From the NCBI RefSeq assembly GCF_965214215.1, contig NZ_CBDCBD010000003.1:2914001-2978000 (forward strand): 64,000 nt of DNA, read 5' to 3'. The position numbers and the translations under genes are program-made. Positions 43,025-50,898 of the stretch are shown here, in pieces; within the stretch, counting starts at the first letter, position 1, and every line of letters begins with the position of its first letter. The DNA is from Poriferisodalis sp965214215 (GTDB lineage Bacteria > Actinomycetota > Acidimicrobiia > Acidimicrobiales > Poriferisodalaceae). The notes under the pieces are model-generated. The model was not told the origin of the DNA and ran no database searches. It worked only from the letters and a program-made list of their open reading frames with translations.

Positions 43025-43202
43025 CAAGCCAGGCGGTCTCGGTTTCGCCGAGTTCCCCGCTCAACTCCGCACCGATCTCGTCCTGGCGCAGCCGGCACAC
43101 CGCCAATTTGACCGTGTCGCCCACGCTTGCGCCGAGCATCGCTGCGAGCTTCTTCAATTCCCGGTGCGTCACGACGTCGATGCGGACGCTGGTGCTTTGC
43201 AT
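43008..43202 (-). CDS. Ribbon-helix-helix-type antitoxin of the MazF pair
   Basis: A 64-residue protein starting MQSTSVRIDVVTHRELKKLA, with an N-terminal strand and helices like ribbon-helix-helix antitoxins, and an acidic C-terminus (GELGETETAWLDADLG) of the sort that wraps the toxin. ATG 43202 lies in the palindrome TTTGCATGCAAA and six bases after TAACGT, so the message is probably leaderless and autoregulated. Confidence 0.78.
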   Translation of the reverse strand: MQSTSVRIDVVTHRELKKLAAMLGASVGDTVKLAVCRLRQDEIGAELSGELGETETAWLDADLG

Positions 43203-43229
43203 GCAAATACGTTAACAGGGATGCATGCA
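43196..43229. promoter_or_regulatory. Two GCATGC palindromes at the toxin-antitoxin promoter
   Basis: TTTGCATGCAAA (43196-43207) covers the antitoxin start codon and TGCATGCA (43222-43229) repeats the GCATGC core; they flank a -10-like TAACGT (minus strand, 43209-43214). Paired palindromes at a toxin-antitoxin promoter usually bind the antitoxin or complex. Confidence 0.5.
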
Positions 43230-43293
43230 CGACCCCTATGGCCAAAGGGCCTTATGCGCGCTGATGACAGGAAACGGATGAGACAATGCTTGG

Positions 43294-43905
43294 GTGGCGC
43301 GCGTCGTCGACGATCTGCTTCGGCGTATCGCCGAATTTCATCGCAGCCGCCCAGCGGTGCCCGAGTTTCCGATGGTCGCCAACGTGCTCGACGCGCTGGA
43401 CGAGGCCCGCAGTCCCATTCTGGTCGAGGCTCGCCATCTGCCGGTGCTGCGGCACCTTGACGCCGTTGAGCTCAGCGGCGACGACGCCGTCGACGCCGTG
43501 CTCGAGGAATTCCTGACCCTTGCGCCGTCTCTGCCGTGGATCCAGACCGCCGGCTATCGCGGCGTGTTGAGCCAGGAGTTCCACGACAACTACGGCTACG
43601 TGCAGCTGGTCGGCCCGAACTCGATCGTCGAGCATCGCTCGGTACGAATCGGCATCGCCGTGTGGGGCCCGAACCTGCACTACCCCAGCCACCATCACGA
43701 GGCCGAGGAGCTGTACCACGTGCTCGCCGGCGAGCCCTGTTTCAGCACCGACGGTGTGCCCCGCACCACCAATCCCGGTATTGCGGTGCATCATGCACCG
43801 TGGCAGCCGCACCAGCAGGATTTCGGCGCGACACCGACGGTGCTGCTCTACTGCTGGACCGGCGCCGTGGTAGCCGACGCAGCGCTTGTCGAGGGCGCCT
43901 GCTGA
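43294..43905 (+). CDS. Cupin-type dimethylsulfoniopropionate (DMSP) lyase family protein
   Basis: The 203-residue protein fits the cupin DMSP-lyase family (DddL/DddQ-like), which cleaves DMSP to dimethyl sulfide and acrylate. The metal-binding segment GPNLHYPSHHHEAEELYHV gives His135, Glu139 and Tyr141, and a later His173 in HHAPWQPH; the H-x3-E-x-Y and H+34 spacing is what I recall for DddQ-type lyases. The region before residue 110 is helical. GTG 43294 is the start, with no good ribosome site. It is divergent from the antitoxin gene. No acrylate-handling genes adjoin it. DMSP as substrate is inferred from family membership; other cupins could share the pattern. Confidence 0.72.
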   Translation: MARVVDDLLRRIAEFHRSRPAVPEFPMVANVLDALDEARSPILVEARHLPVLRHLDAVELSGDDAVDAVLEEFLTLAPSLPWIQTAGYRGVLSQEFHDNYGYVQLVGPNSIVEHRSVRIGIAVWGPNLHYPSHHHEAEELYHVLAGEPCFSTDGVPRTTNPGIAVHHAPWQPHQQDFGATPTVLLYCWTGAVVADAALVEGAC

Positions 43906-43920
43906 ACGCTCGTGCGGGGG

Positions 43921-44364
43921 CTAGCCCTCGGCGACGGCCTTGAGATTCTCCAACGACTGGGCGATGTTCTTCACCAGCAGGCTGTGACGGTCGTGCTTCT
44001 GGAAGAACTCCATGTCGAGAATCGGCGAATCGAAGCTCTCGGTAACCCGGCAGCCTGACGGCATGGCCTCGATCTCGTAGCGCCACAGCGTGCGGCGGCC
44101 GTCCTGGGCAGGCACTTCGAACGCCCACTCCCGACCGGGATCGGCGGCTACGACGATGCAGCCCGCGTCCCACTTCATGTCGCCGTTCTGGTTGTAGCCA
44201 CGGAACTTCGCTCCGACCTCAGCACCGGTCGAGCCGTCCTCCCACTCCGACTTGTAGCACTCAGGGCTGATCTCGCTTATGCGGGACAGGTCTGTCAGGA
44301 TCCCGTACACCGCCTCGGGGCTTGCGGCAATGTCGATGCTGGTGCTGGCAGTGGTTTCAACCAT
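43921..44364 (-). CDS. SRPBCC (polyketide cyclase/START-like) family protein
   Basis: A 147-residue helix-grip protein. It starts ETTASTSIDIAASPEAVYGIL, then DLSRISEISPECYKSEW and RRTLWRYEIEAMPSGCRVTE, all typical of the SRPBCC fold that binds hydrophobic ligands. ATG 44364 is chosen with AGGA eight bases upstream; ATG 44373 is alternative. It is convergent with the DMSP-lyase-type gene across 15 bases. Function is unknown. Confidence 0.85.
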   Translation of the reverse strand: MVETTASTSIDIAASPEAVYGILTDLSRISEISPECYKSEWEDGSTGAEVGAKFRGYNQNGDMKWDAGCIVVAADPGREWAFEVPAQDGRRTLWRYEIEAMPSGCRVTESFDSPILDMEFFQKHDRHSLLVKNIAQSLENLKAVAEG

Positions 44365-44486
44365 GTTCGTCATCCTGTTCGGAAGTAGGAGCAGCGAGAG
44401 GCTATCGACATACAACCCACGAAATTGCGTTCGGAGCGGCGGTGGCATGACCAAGTGCCCGAACACATACCGCCCGGCTCGCCGGC

Positions 44487-44564
44487 ATGGGCCGTCCGGT
44501 CAAGAAGGTGACCGGCGCCACCTGGGGTTGGCCCGACGAAGGCTTCGAATTCGACGCCACTTGA
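44487..44564 (+). CDS. Tiny open reading frame of 25 codons, uncertain
   Basis: Starts MGRPVKKVTGATWG and ends PDEGFEFDAT. It lies alone in the 250-base gap between the SRPBCC gene and the alcohol dehydrogenase. No ribosome site, no recognised family. It may be a remnant of a larger protein or non-coding. Confidence 0.15.
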   Translation: MGRPVKKVTGATWGWPDEGFEFDAT

Positions 44565-44614
44565 ACGGGGCCGCAGCGCGGTGCGGCACCTCAATCGGCG
44601 GCGGCGCTGCGAAG

Positions 44615-45700
44615 TCAGTCGAATTTGATGACCGAGCGGACGACCTTGCCGGCTTTCATGTCGGCGAAGCCTTCGTTGATCTGATCGAGGGTGATCACCG
44701 CCGATACCCACTCATCGAGATGCAGCCGGCCTTGCAGATACAGCTCGACGAGGCGCGGCATGTCGATGCGGAAGCGGTTCGATCCCATGGACGAACCCTT
44801 CAGCGTGCGGCCCCGCAACAGTTGCATTCCGTCCACAGAGATCTTCTGATCCGCCGGGATCATGCCGACGATCGTGGCGGTTCCGCCCAAGGCCAACATA
44901 TTGAACGCCTGCTCTGCGGTGGTGTTCATGCCCAGGCATTCGATGGCGTGATGCACTCCCCCGCCGGTGAGCTCCAGCACAGCCTCGACAGGGTCTGACT
45001 CGAGCGGGTTCACTGCGTCGGTTGCGCCCAGCATGCGCGCCAGCTCCAGCTTGTCGGAGTTGGTGTCAATGGCGATGATTCGACCGGCGCCCGCAATGTG
45101 CGCTCCTTCGACTGCGGCCATGCCGACGCCGCCGCATCCGATGACCGCCACTGTCTCGCCCCAGCGGACCTGCGCCGTGTTGTTGACCGCTCCGAAGCCG
45201 GTCATGACCCCGCAGCCGACCAGCGCCGCCTTCTCCAGCGGCATGTCGTCGCGGATCTTCACGAGGGCGTGCTCGTGCACCAGCATCAACTCGGCGAACG
45301 CCGAGAGGTTCAGGAAGCCGTGCAGCGACTCGGGCCGGTCCCACTCCAGGCGATCACTGGCGCCCGGCGGCAGCTTGACCGTGGTGTCCGAGCAGGTGGA
45401 CGGATTGCCCGACAGGCAGCGCTCGCACTCGCCGCAGAAGACGGAAAGGCAGGTGATGACATGGTCGCCGGGCTTGACATAGGTGACGTGGCTGCCGACA
45501 GCTTCGACGACGCCGGCAGCTTCGTGGCCGAGCACCGCGGGCAGCGGATGGGGGAAGAGCCCTTCGATGAAGTGCAGATCGGAATGGCAAAGACCGGCAT
45601 AGGCGGTCGCGATCAGGACTTCCCGTGGGCCTGGGTTGCGTGTCGCGACGTCAGCGATCTCCATCGGCTGGTGCGGTTCGTGCAGGACTGCCGCCTTCAT
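44615..45700 (-). CDS. Zinc-dependent alcohol dehydrogenase
   Basis: A 361-residue medium-chain dehydrogenase/reductase. Catalytic zinc ligands appear in AGLCHSDLHF (Cys37) and GHEAAGVVEAVG (His), the structural zinc cysteines in CGECERCLSGNPSTCSD, and the NAD-binding motif in VIGCGGVGMAAVEGA. Acidic residue after the third strand (AIDTNSDK) predicts NAD(H) preference. Class III-like members of this group oxidise long-chain or aromatic alcohols or S-hydroxymethyl thiols. ATG 45700 follows GAGAGG at good spacing. It lies 59 bases downstream of copA on the same strand. Substrate is unknown. Confidence 0.92.
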   Translation of the reverse strand: MKAAVLHEPHQPMEIADVATRNPGPREVLIATAYAGLCHSDLHFIEGLFPHPLPAVLGHEAAGVVEAVGSHVTYVKPGDHVITCLSVFCGECERCLSGNPSTCSDTTVKLPPGASDRLEWDRPESLHGFLNLSAFAELMLVHEHALVKIRDDMPLEKAALVGCGVMTGFGAVNNTAQVRWGETVAVIGCGGVGMAAVEGAHIAGAGRIIAIDTNSDKLELARMLGATDAVNPLESDPVEAVLELTGGGVHHAIECLGMNTTAEQAFNMLALGGTATIVGMIPADQKISVDGMQLLRGRTLKGSSMGSNRFRIDMPRLVELYLQGRLHLDEWVSAVITLDQINEGFADMKAGKVVRSVIKFD

Positions 45701-45759
45701 ATGGATACCTCTCGGTCAGTCGCGTTCATGCAGCGGACCATTTGTCGTCGGTCACGCAG

Positions 45760-48036
45760 TCAGACAGTCTGGCGGCTGCCGGTGAAGCGTCGCAGCCGGA
45801 GGCTGTTGGTGACGACGAACAGCGACGAGACGCCCATTGCGCCGGCGGCGATCATGGGGTTCAGGATGCCCAACGCCGCGAGCGGGATCGCCGCCGCGTT
45901 ATAGGCGAATGCCCAGAACAAGTTTCCCTTGATCGTCGACAGGGTGCGACGCGACAGCGCGATGGCATCGGCAACTGCCCGCAGATCGCCGCTCACGACG
46001 GTGAGGTCCGAGGCCTCGATCGCCACATCGGTGCCGGTGCCGACGGCGATGCCCAGGTCGGCCTGGGCCAGTGCTGGGGCATCGTTGATGCCGTCCCCTA
46101 CCATCGCCACTCGCATGCCGGCCGCCTGGAGCCGCTCCACCTCGGCGGCCTTGTCAGCGGGATACACCTCGGAAATCACAGACTCGATTCCGACCTTGGC
46201 CGCGACGGTGTGGGCAGTTCGCTCGTTGTCGCCGGTGAGCAGCGTGACTCCGAGACCTTGGTCACGCAGCGCCGCGACTGCCTCTCGTGAGGTCGATTTG
46301 ATGCGGTCGGCGACGACCAGGACCATCTCCGCTGTCCCGTTGCGGCCAGCGAGAACGGCGGTCGCTCCGGCAGCCTCGGCGCTTGCGGCAGCCGCTTCGA
46401 CGGGGCCGGGCACGGCGTCGAACAGGCTGCGGCGGCCCACCCGAACCTCGACGCCGCCGATCAAGGCGGTCACACCCGAGCCCGGCATGGTCTCGAACTC
46501 GTCCACGTCAACCAGCACGTCGACGGAGCCGGCGATGGCTTGGGCGATCGGATGGGACGACAGCGCCTCGGCCGATGCCGCCAACCGCTGCACTTCGTCG
46601 CGTTCGGCGGCAGAGAGCTGCACCGGATGGACACCGGCGAGCGTCATGGCCCCCTCGGTGAGCGTGCCGGTCTTGTCCACCAGCACCACGTCCACCGCGC
46701 GGGTGTCCTCGAGGACTTCGCCTCCTTTGATGATCACACCCAATTGGGCGCCGCGGCCCGTTCCCACCATGATCCCCAACGGCGTCGCCAGCCCCAGAGC
46801 GCACGGACAGGCGATGATCAGCACGGCCACCGCAGCACTGAAAGCCGCGCTGGCCTCGTTGCCCAGCAACAGCCAGGCCGTCAGCGTGACGATCCCAGTG
46901 GCGATGGCGATGGGCACGAACACCGACGACACCCGATCGGCGAGCCGCTGCACCTCTGCCCGGCTGCCCTGAGCTTCGTTGACCAGCCGGATGATCTGTG
47001 CCAGCGCAGTGTCGGCGCCCACCTTCGTCGCCTCGACGACGAGAGCTCCGTTGGCATTGATCGTGGCGCCGATCACCTCGTCTCCAGGCCCAACCTCGAT
47101 CGGCACCGGCTCCCCGGTCACCATCGACGCATCGACCGCGGAGCGCCCGTCCACGATCATGCCGTCGGTGGCGATCCGCTCCCCCGGCCGGACCACGAAT
47201 CGCATGCCGACGGCCAGATCTGCGATTGCGATCTCCCGGCCGTCCGCCAGTTGGGCTGTCCTCACGCCCAGATCGGCGAGCGACCGGATCGCGTCACCCG
47301 AGCGGCGCTTGGCCCGAAGCTCCAGCCACTTGCCCAGCAGGATCAGCGTGACGATCACGGCGCCGGTCTCGAAGTACACATGACCGTCGCCGATGCCGGC
47401 GGCTGACACAGCGAGCGACCATCCCAGAGCCGAGAGCGACCCCATCGACACGAGCGTGTCCATCGTGGTGGCGCCATGGCGCAAGTTCACCGCCGCGGCT
47501 CGATGGAACGGCCACCCCGATCCCACAATCACGACGGTCGCCAGCACGGCGGCCAGCCATTCCCACCCGTCGAATTGCAGCGCCGGGATCATGGAGATCA
47601 GCACCGCGGGCACCGTCAGCACCGCACCGATGGCCAGCCGGGTGAGCAGATCCGTCTGGCGCCTCTGCTCGGCTGCATCGCCGTCGCCCCCAGCAATGAC
47701 CGAGTAGCCCAGCGCTGCGATCTCGGCAGCGAGGTACGACTCGTCGAGCGACCCGTCGTGGGCGATCGTGGCCCGCCCAGTAGCGAAGTTCACCTGTGCC
47801 GCCGCCACGGCGTCCATCTCGTCGAGCCGGTGTTGGATCCGGCTCGCGCACGCGGCGCACGTCATCCCGTCGATATGCACGAGCAGGCGCGTACTGTCGA
47901 ACTCCCTCGTCGGGTCCCCTGTTGATTCCCGCTCTTGTTCCCCGTCCTCATGCGATACGGGCTCACGGGCCGCTCGGGCCACGGCTTCGCCGTTCGGCTC
48001 AGCCTCTGGATCGGATCGGGCGGTTGCCGTGGTCAT
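45760..48036 (-). CDS. copA: Copper-transporting P1B-type ATPase
   Basis: The 758-residue exporter has an N-terminal heavy-metal-associated domain with GMTCAACAS (Cys60 and Cys63), eight hydrophobic segments, the ion-binding CPC in IIACPCALGLATP, the phosphorylation site DKTGTLTEG, SSHPIAQAIA, and MVGDGINDAPAL. CPC with a CxxC domain indicates Cu(I). Residues about 10-37, before the metal-binding domain, are encoded by an 82-base repeat also found at 53794-53875 and have no counterpart in standard CopA. ATG 48036 overlaps the upstream gene's stop (ATGA). Expected role is copper efflux to the outside. Confidence 0.94.
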   Translation of the reverse strand: MTTATARSDPEAEPNGEAVARAAREPVSHEDGEQERESTGDPTREFDSTRLLVHIDGMTCAACASRIQHRLDEMDAVAAAQVNFATGRATIAHDGSLDESYLAAEIAALGYSVIAGGDGDAAEQRRQTDLLTRLAIGAVLTVPAVLISMIPALQFDGWEWLAAVLATVVIVGSGWPFHRAAAVNLRHGATTMDTLVSMGSLSALGWSLAVSAAGIGDGHVYFETGAVIVTLILLGKWLELRAKRRSGDAIRSLADLGVRTAQLADGREIAIADLAVGMRFVVRPGERIATDGMIVDGRSAVDASMVTGEPVPIEVGPGDEVIGATINANGALVVEATKVGADTALAQIIRLVNEAQGSRAEVQRLADRVSSVFVPIAIATGIVTLTAWLLLGNEASAAFSAAVAVLIIACPCALGLATPLGIMVGTGRGAQLGVIIKGGEVLEDTRAVDVVLVDKTGTLTEGAMTLAGVHPVQLSAAERDEVQRLAASAEALSSHPIAQAIAGSVDVLVDVDEFETMPGSGVTALIGGVEVRVGRRSLFDAVPGPVEAAAASAEAAGATAVLAGRNGTAEMVLVVADRIKSTSREAVAALRDQGLGVTLLTGDNERTAHTVAAKVGIESVISEVYPADKAAEVERLQAAGMRVAMVGDGINDAPALAQADLGIAVGTGTDVAIEASDLTVVSGDLRAVADAIALSRRTLSTIKGNLFWAFAYNAAAIPLAALGILNPMIAAGAMGVSSLFVVTNSLRLRRFTGSRQTV
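47927..48008. repeat. 82-base dispersed repeat, copy 1 (inside copA)
   Basis: This copy lies in the N-terminal coding part of copA. It shares an uninterrupted 39-base identical core and a further 14-base identical tail with copy 2, plus a diverged left third (TCCCGCT..TTGTTCCC). Both copies have exactly the same length and orientation. In copA it is read as an in-frame insertion. Confidence 0.8.
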
Positions 48037-48455
48037 CCGCGGACGAACTGGGCGACCGTCTCGATGTTCAGCTGACCGGCCAGCCCCGCTGTGCGGTGCA
48101 CTGCTGCGTCGCGCCACTCCTGCGACGACGACATCGCCAGCAATGCCCCCCGGTTCGGGTACTTGGCGATAGCGACCTCGTCCCACAAATCCTCGACCTG
48201 CCCGAGCGACAGGAACGTCACGTCCGCCGCAAACTGGATCTCGCCGCCGTAGTCACGGATAATCCTCGACACCGCGCGCCCGTACAGCTGGTATGCCTCG
48301 TAGCCGCTCAGATCGGTCTCACGCCCGTCTTCGTACTCGGCCGCTTCCTTGAACTTCAGCAGGTTGACCATGTAGATCGGCCCATCAGGCCCAGGCTGCA
48401 TCATCTCGTCGATGCGCTCGGGGCTCGTGGGCATCACTTCATTGACGACCTCCAT
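48033..48455 (-). CDS. DUF1330-type protein
   Basis: A 140-residue dimeric alpha-beta barrel protein. The DUF1330 hallmark GPIYMVNLLKFKE is present, as are the central YEAYQLYGRAVSRIIRDYGGE and AIAKYPNRGALLAMSSSQEW. The family's function is not defined. ATG 48455 follows CAGGAGGGTGACCCG, a good ribosome site. It is coupled to copA by an ATGA overlap, an unusual pairing. Confidence 0.82.
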   Translation of the reverse strand: MEVVNEVMPTSPERIDEMMQPGPDGPIYMVNLLKFKEAAEYEDGRETDLSGYEAYQLYGRAVSRIIRDYGGEIQFAADVTFLSLGQVEDLWDEVAIAKYPNRGALLAMSSSQEWRDAAVHRTAGLAGQLNIETVAQFVRG

Positions 48456-48550
48456 CGGGTCACCCTCCTGTCGTGGGCATAGGCCCCGTCAGTCAACTAC
48501 GTCGAAGGTCACAGACCATGCGTCCGCGCTGCACGAAGGCGGCGACGCCG

Positions 48551-49696
48551 TCAAGCGTGCCCGACGAGCAACGTGAGCTGCCCGGTCTGCCGCTTCTTGC
48601 CGGTCTGCAGCACTCGTCCCGTCGGCACCGCGGTGATCTCGACCGCACCGTCGTCAAAGCCCGCGCTGACAGACTCGGCGACGAGGTCCATGTCTCGCAT
48701 CGGGCCCCAGAACGGTTCATGGTTGTAGTAGGTGTCCCAGTCGATCATCGCCTGAGTGACCGGGTCGACGCCGGCGTATCCGGCGAAGTCGCCGTGCACC
48801 ATGAGCCCGCCAGGAGCCAGCAGGCGGCGGCACTCGGCCAAGGTGTTCCGCAGCGCTGCGGGGGACATCTCGTGAATCACAATGTGGGACACGATCAGGT
48901 CGAAATGGCCGTCGGGAAAATCGGTGCACTCAGCGTTCTGCTGAGAGAAATGAACTTTCCGCCCGAGCGACTCGGCCCTCGCATGGGCGTAGCGCAGCAC
49001 CGGTGCGCCCAGGTCGATGGCGTGGACTTCTGCGGCGGGAAACGCGTCGACGTAGGGCAGCGTGGAATTGCCCGAGGTGCAGCCCATGTCCAGAATCCGC
49101 CGCGGCGAGAACTCAGGGTGAGAGACCGCCAGGAAATTCCGGCAGACGGACTGGCCGTAGTTGTCGTTGAGGGCACCTATCTGACCCATCGCGTAGACGT
49201 AGACGCCGCGGTCGAACAGCGCCCCGACCCCCACGTCGCCGTCCATGTACTCGCCCCGGTAGCCGCCCGGCATGGCGTGGATGTCGACCTCGGCGTTGTA
49301 CCAAGGGATCTCGAGATCGGGGTCAAGCCGCAGCGTCCCGAGCCCCACATCGGCTGCACGGGCACGCTCTGCGAGCTCGTCGGCCTGGCGAGCGATGGCA
49401 TCGCCGACCGAACTCCACAGCAGGTGCTGACTGGATCGACGTACCGAACTCCACAGCCGGTAATACATGTCCGAGCTCAGCGCCTCACGGACTTCATGGC
49501 GGTCAGCAGGCTCGGCCCCGTGCTCGCAGACCCACCGGTCCCGGACCCTGCCGTCATAGACCTCCCGCACACCGGGGCTGACCCGGGTCGCGATATGCGA
49601 CTTCAGTGCTTGGACGAAGCTCTCCCGAGCGGTCTCGTCATGTGTTTCGGTGGGAAGAAGCGGGTGTCGTTGCTGGCTCATCTGGTTGTCTCCCAT
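48551..49696 (-). CDS. Class I SAM-dependent methyltransferase
   Basis: A 381-residue protein. The SAM-binding motif is RRILDMGCTSGNSTLPY near residue 205, with the acidic loop VHAIDLGAP and the later FDLIVSHIVIHE. About 200 N-terminal residues precede the Rossmann part, containing PWYNAEVDIHAMPGGYRGEY, which suggests a substrate-binding N-terminal domain. ATG 49696 abuts the previous stop; ATG 49681 (MSQQRHPLL) has GGGAGA seven bases before it and may be the true start. Substrate is unknown. Confidence 0.85.
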   Translation of the reverse strand: MGDNQMSQQRHPLLPTETHDETARESFVQALKSHIATRVSPGVREVYDGRVRDRWVCEHGAEPADRHEVREALSSDMYYRLWSSVRRSSQHLLWSSVGDAIARQADELAERARAADVGLGTLRLDPDLEIPWYNAEVDIHAMPGGYRGEYMDGDVGVGALFDRGVYVYAMGQIGALNDNYGQSVCRNFLAVSHPEFSPRRILDMGCTSGNSTLPYVDAFPAAEVHAIDLGAPVLRYAHARAESLGRKVHFSQQNAECTDFPDGHFDLIVSHIVIHEMSPAALRNTLAECRRLLAPGGLMVHGDFAGYAGVDPVTQAMIDWDTYYNHEPFWGPMRDMDLVAESVSAGFDDGAVEITAVPTGRVLQTGKKRQTGQLTLLVGHA

Positions 49697-50086
49697 CTAG
49701 AGCTCGGCGAATGCGCGGTCGACGATCTGGAGATACCGGTCCTCGGTGTCGCCGGCCAGCGCTTCTTCGCGCATCTCCTCGAACACGCGGTACACGCGAC
49801 CGGCGAACGCTGCCGCTTCAGCCGCCCGGTCGGCAGTTTCCGCGTCGTCGGGTCGGTACGCCTCGATCGCGGCTGCGACGTCGATGCCGGCCTCGGCAAG
49901 CACCGCTTCGAGCGTGCGCTGCCGTTCCCGCAACGCCCACACCTCGGACGCCAAGGCCGTCACGATCGCCAAGACTGCATCGGTCGCGCCCCCGTCATCG
50001 AAGAAGGTCGGTCTCGCTCCGCGTGCCGTCGTCGGAAAATTCCGCCCCTCGACCGGCTGAGCTTGCGGCGCTGTGGGCTCGCCCAT
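49697..50086 (-). CDS. Hypothetical protein paired with the methyltransferase
   Basis: A 129-residue mostly helical, acidic protein with no recognised family. From residue 35 it is Ala/Glu-rich (ALASEVWALRERQRTLEAVL), likely coiled coil. Its stop abuts the methyltransferase start, so the two are translationally coupled and probably act together. ATG 50086 has only a weak upstream AGCGATG context. Confidence 0.6.
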   Translation of the reverse strand: MGEPTAPQAQPVEGRNFPTTARGARPTFFDDGGATDAVLAIVTALASEVWALRERQRTLEAVLAEAGIDVAAAIEAYRPDDAETADRAAEAAAFAGRVYRVFEEMREEALAGDTEDRYLQIVDRAFAEL

Positions 50087-50118
50087 CGCTACAGCTTCCC
50101 AGACTTTCGCTCGACCCG

Positions 50119-50427
50119 TCAGCAGCCAGTGGCATCGCGTAGGCGACGACACGCCTGCTCCATGCGGCCCTCGCTGAGCCGGGTGACGAACCGTCTGAAG
50201 CGTGTGCGCCCGATGGTGTGGAGGTTGTCGAAGTTGACGACGCAATCTGTGGGCACGCCGTCGGAAACGGAAGCGAGCTCCAGTTCCGAAACCAACCCGC
50301 GTCGTGTCCTGGTCAGCACCGCCACGACGACGGCGCCGATCCGGTCGGCCACGGGATCGCGGGTAAGCACGAGGACCGGCCTGTCACCGTCAGGGGCGGC
50401 CGCGAACCAGACTTCACCGCGTCGCAT
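50119..50427 (-). CDS. MazF/PemK-type toxin (second pair)
   Basis: A 102-residue toxin of the same family as 42680, starting MRRGEVWFAAAPDGDRPVLV, with VVVAVLTRTRRGLVSE and VNFDNLHTIGRTRFRRFVTRL. ATG 50427 overlaps the antitoxin stop by 14 bases. The two toxins share family motifs only, so they are not recent duplicates. Confidence 0.88.
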   Translation of the reverse strand: MRRGEVWFAAAPDGDRPVLVLTRDPVADRIGAVVVAVLTRTRRGLVSELELASVSDGVPTDCVVNFDNLHTIGRTRFRRFVTRLSEGRMEQACRRLRDATGC

Positions 50428-50671
50428 CGAGCCAATCGGACCAGTCTTCGGCTGGCCCCCAATCTGCTGCCGCGCCAAGCGACAGCTCGCCTTCAGTCAC
50501 GGGATCGGCTTCATACAGCGCAACCTCATGCTCGGCGGCCAGCCGGGCGAGTTGGCGGCGCAGCGCGTCACGCATCAGTTCGGAGCGCTCGACGCCGAGC
50601 CGCTGGGACCATCGACGGATTCGTTCGACGTCTTCCTCATCGGCTCGAAAGCTCAACATCGTCATCGTCAT
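50414..50671 (-). CDS. Ribbon-helix-helix antitoxin of the second MazF pair
   Basis: An 85-residue protein: MLSFRADEEDVERIRRWSQR and LGVERSELMRDALRRQLARL form an RHH-type DNA-binding part, and the acidic Trp-rich tail (DWGPAEDWSDWLDATR) should bind the toxin. The start is taken as ATG 50671, first of three closely spaced ATGs; TAGAGT seven bases upstream suggests leaderless transcription. Confidence 0.82.
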   Translation of the reverse strand: MTMTMLSFRADEEDVERIRRWSQRLGVERSELMRDALRRQLARLAAEHEVALYEADPVTEGELSLGAAADWGPAEDWSDWLDATR

Positions 50672-50695
50672 ACAGTGAACTCTATTTCGTATGAC
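50667..50695. promoter_or_regulatory. Inverted repeat at the second toxin-antitoxin promoter
   Basis: GTCATAC (50667-50673) and GTATGAC (50689-50695) are perfect seven-base arms spaced by 15 bases, overlapping the antitoxin start and its -10-like TAGAGT. This is a plausible autoregulatory operator. Confidence 0.45.
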
Positions 50696-50898
50696 AACAG
50701 GTGTCGCTGCGGAAGGAGCGTTCGATGTGGGCTCGTTGAGCTGCACGAACGATGACTGCCGCTGCACGAGGACATGGCTGCCCACGAGCTGATACCCGCG
50801 GCGCGGCGAGACGTTGCGCGTTGCCGCCGGGCCGTTGCGGTCAGTAGACGTAGGCCATGGACCAGCCAGGCCCTGGTCGACAAGTCCCGGGAACCCAT

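Noticed and set aside
48473..50755. 760-codon plus-strand open frame across the methyltransferase and toxin genes
   Set aside because: It runs opposite several well-supported minus-strand genes and contains no family motif.
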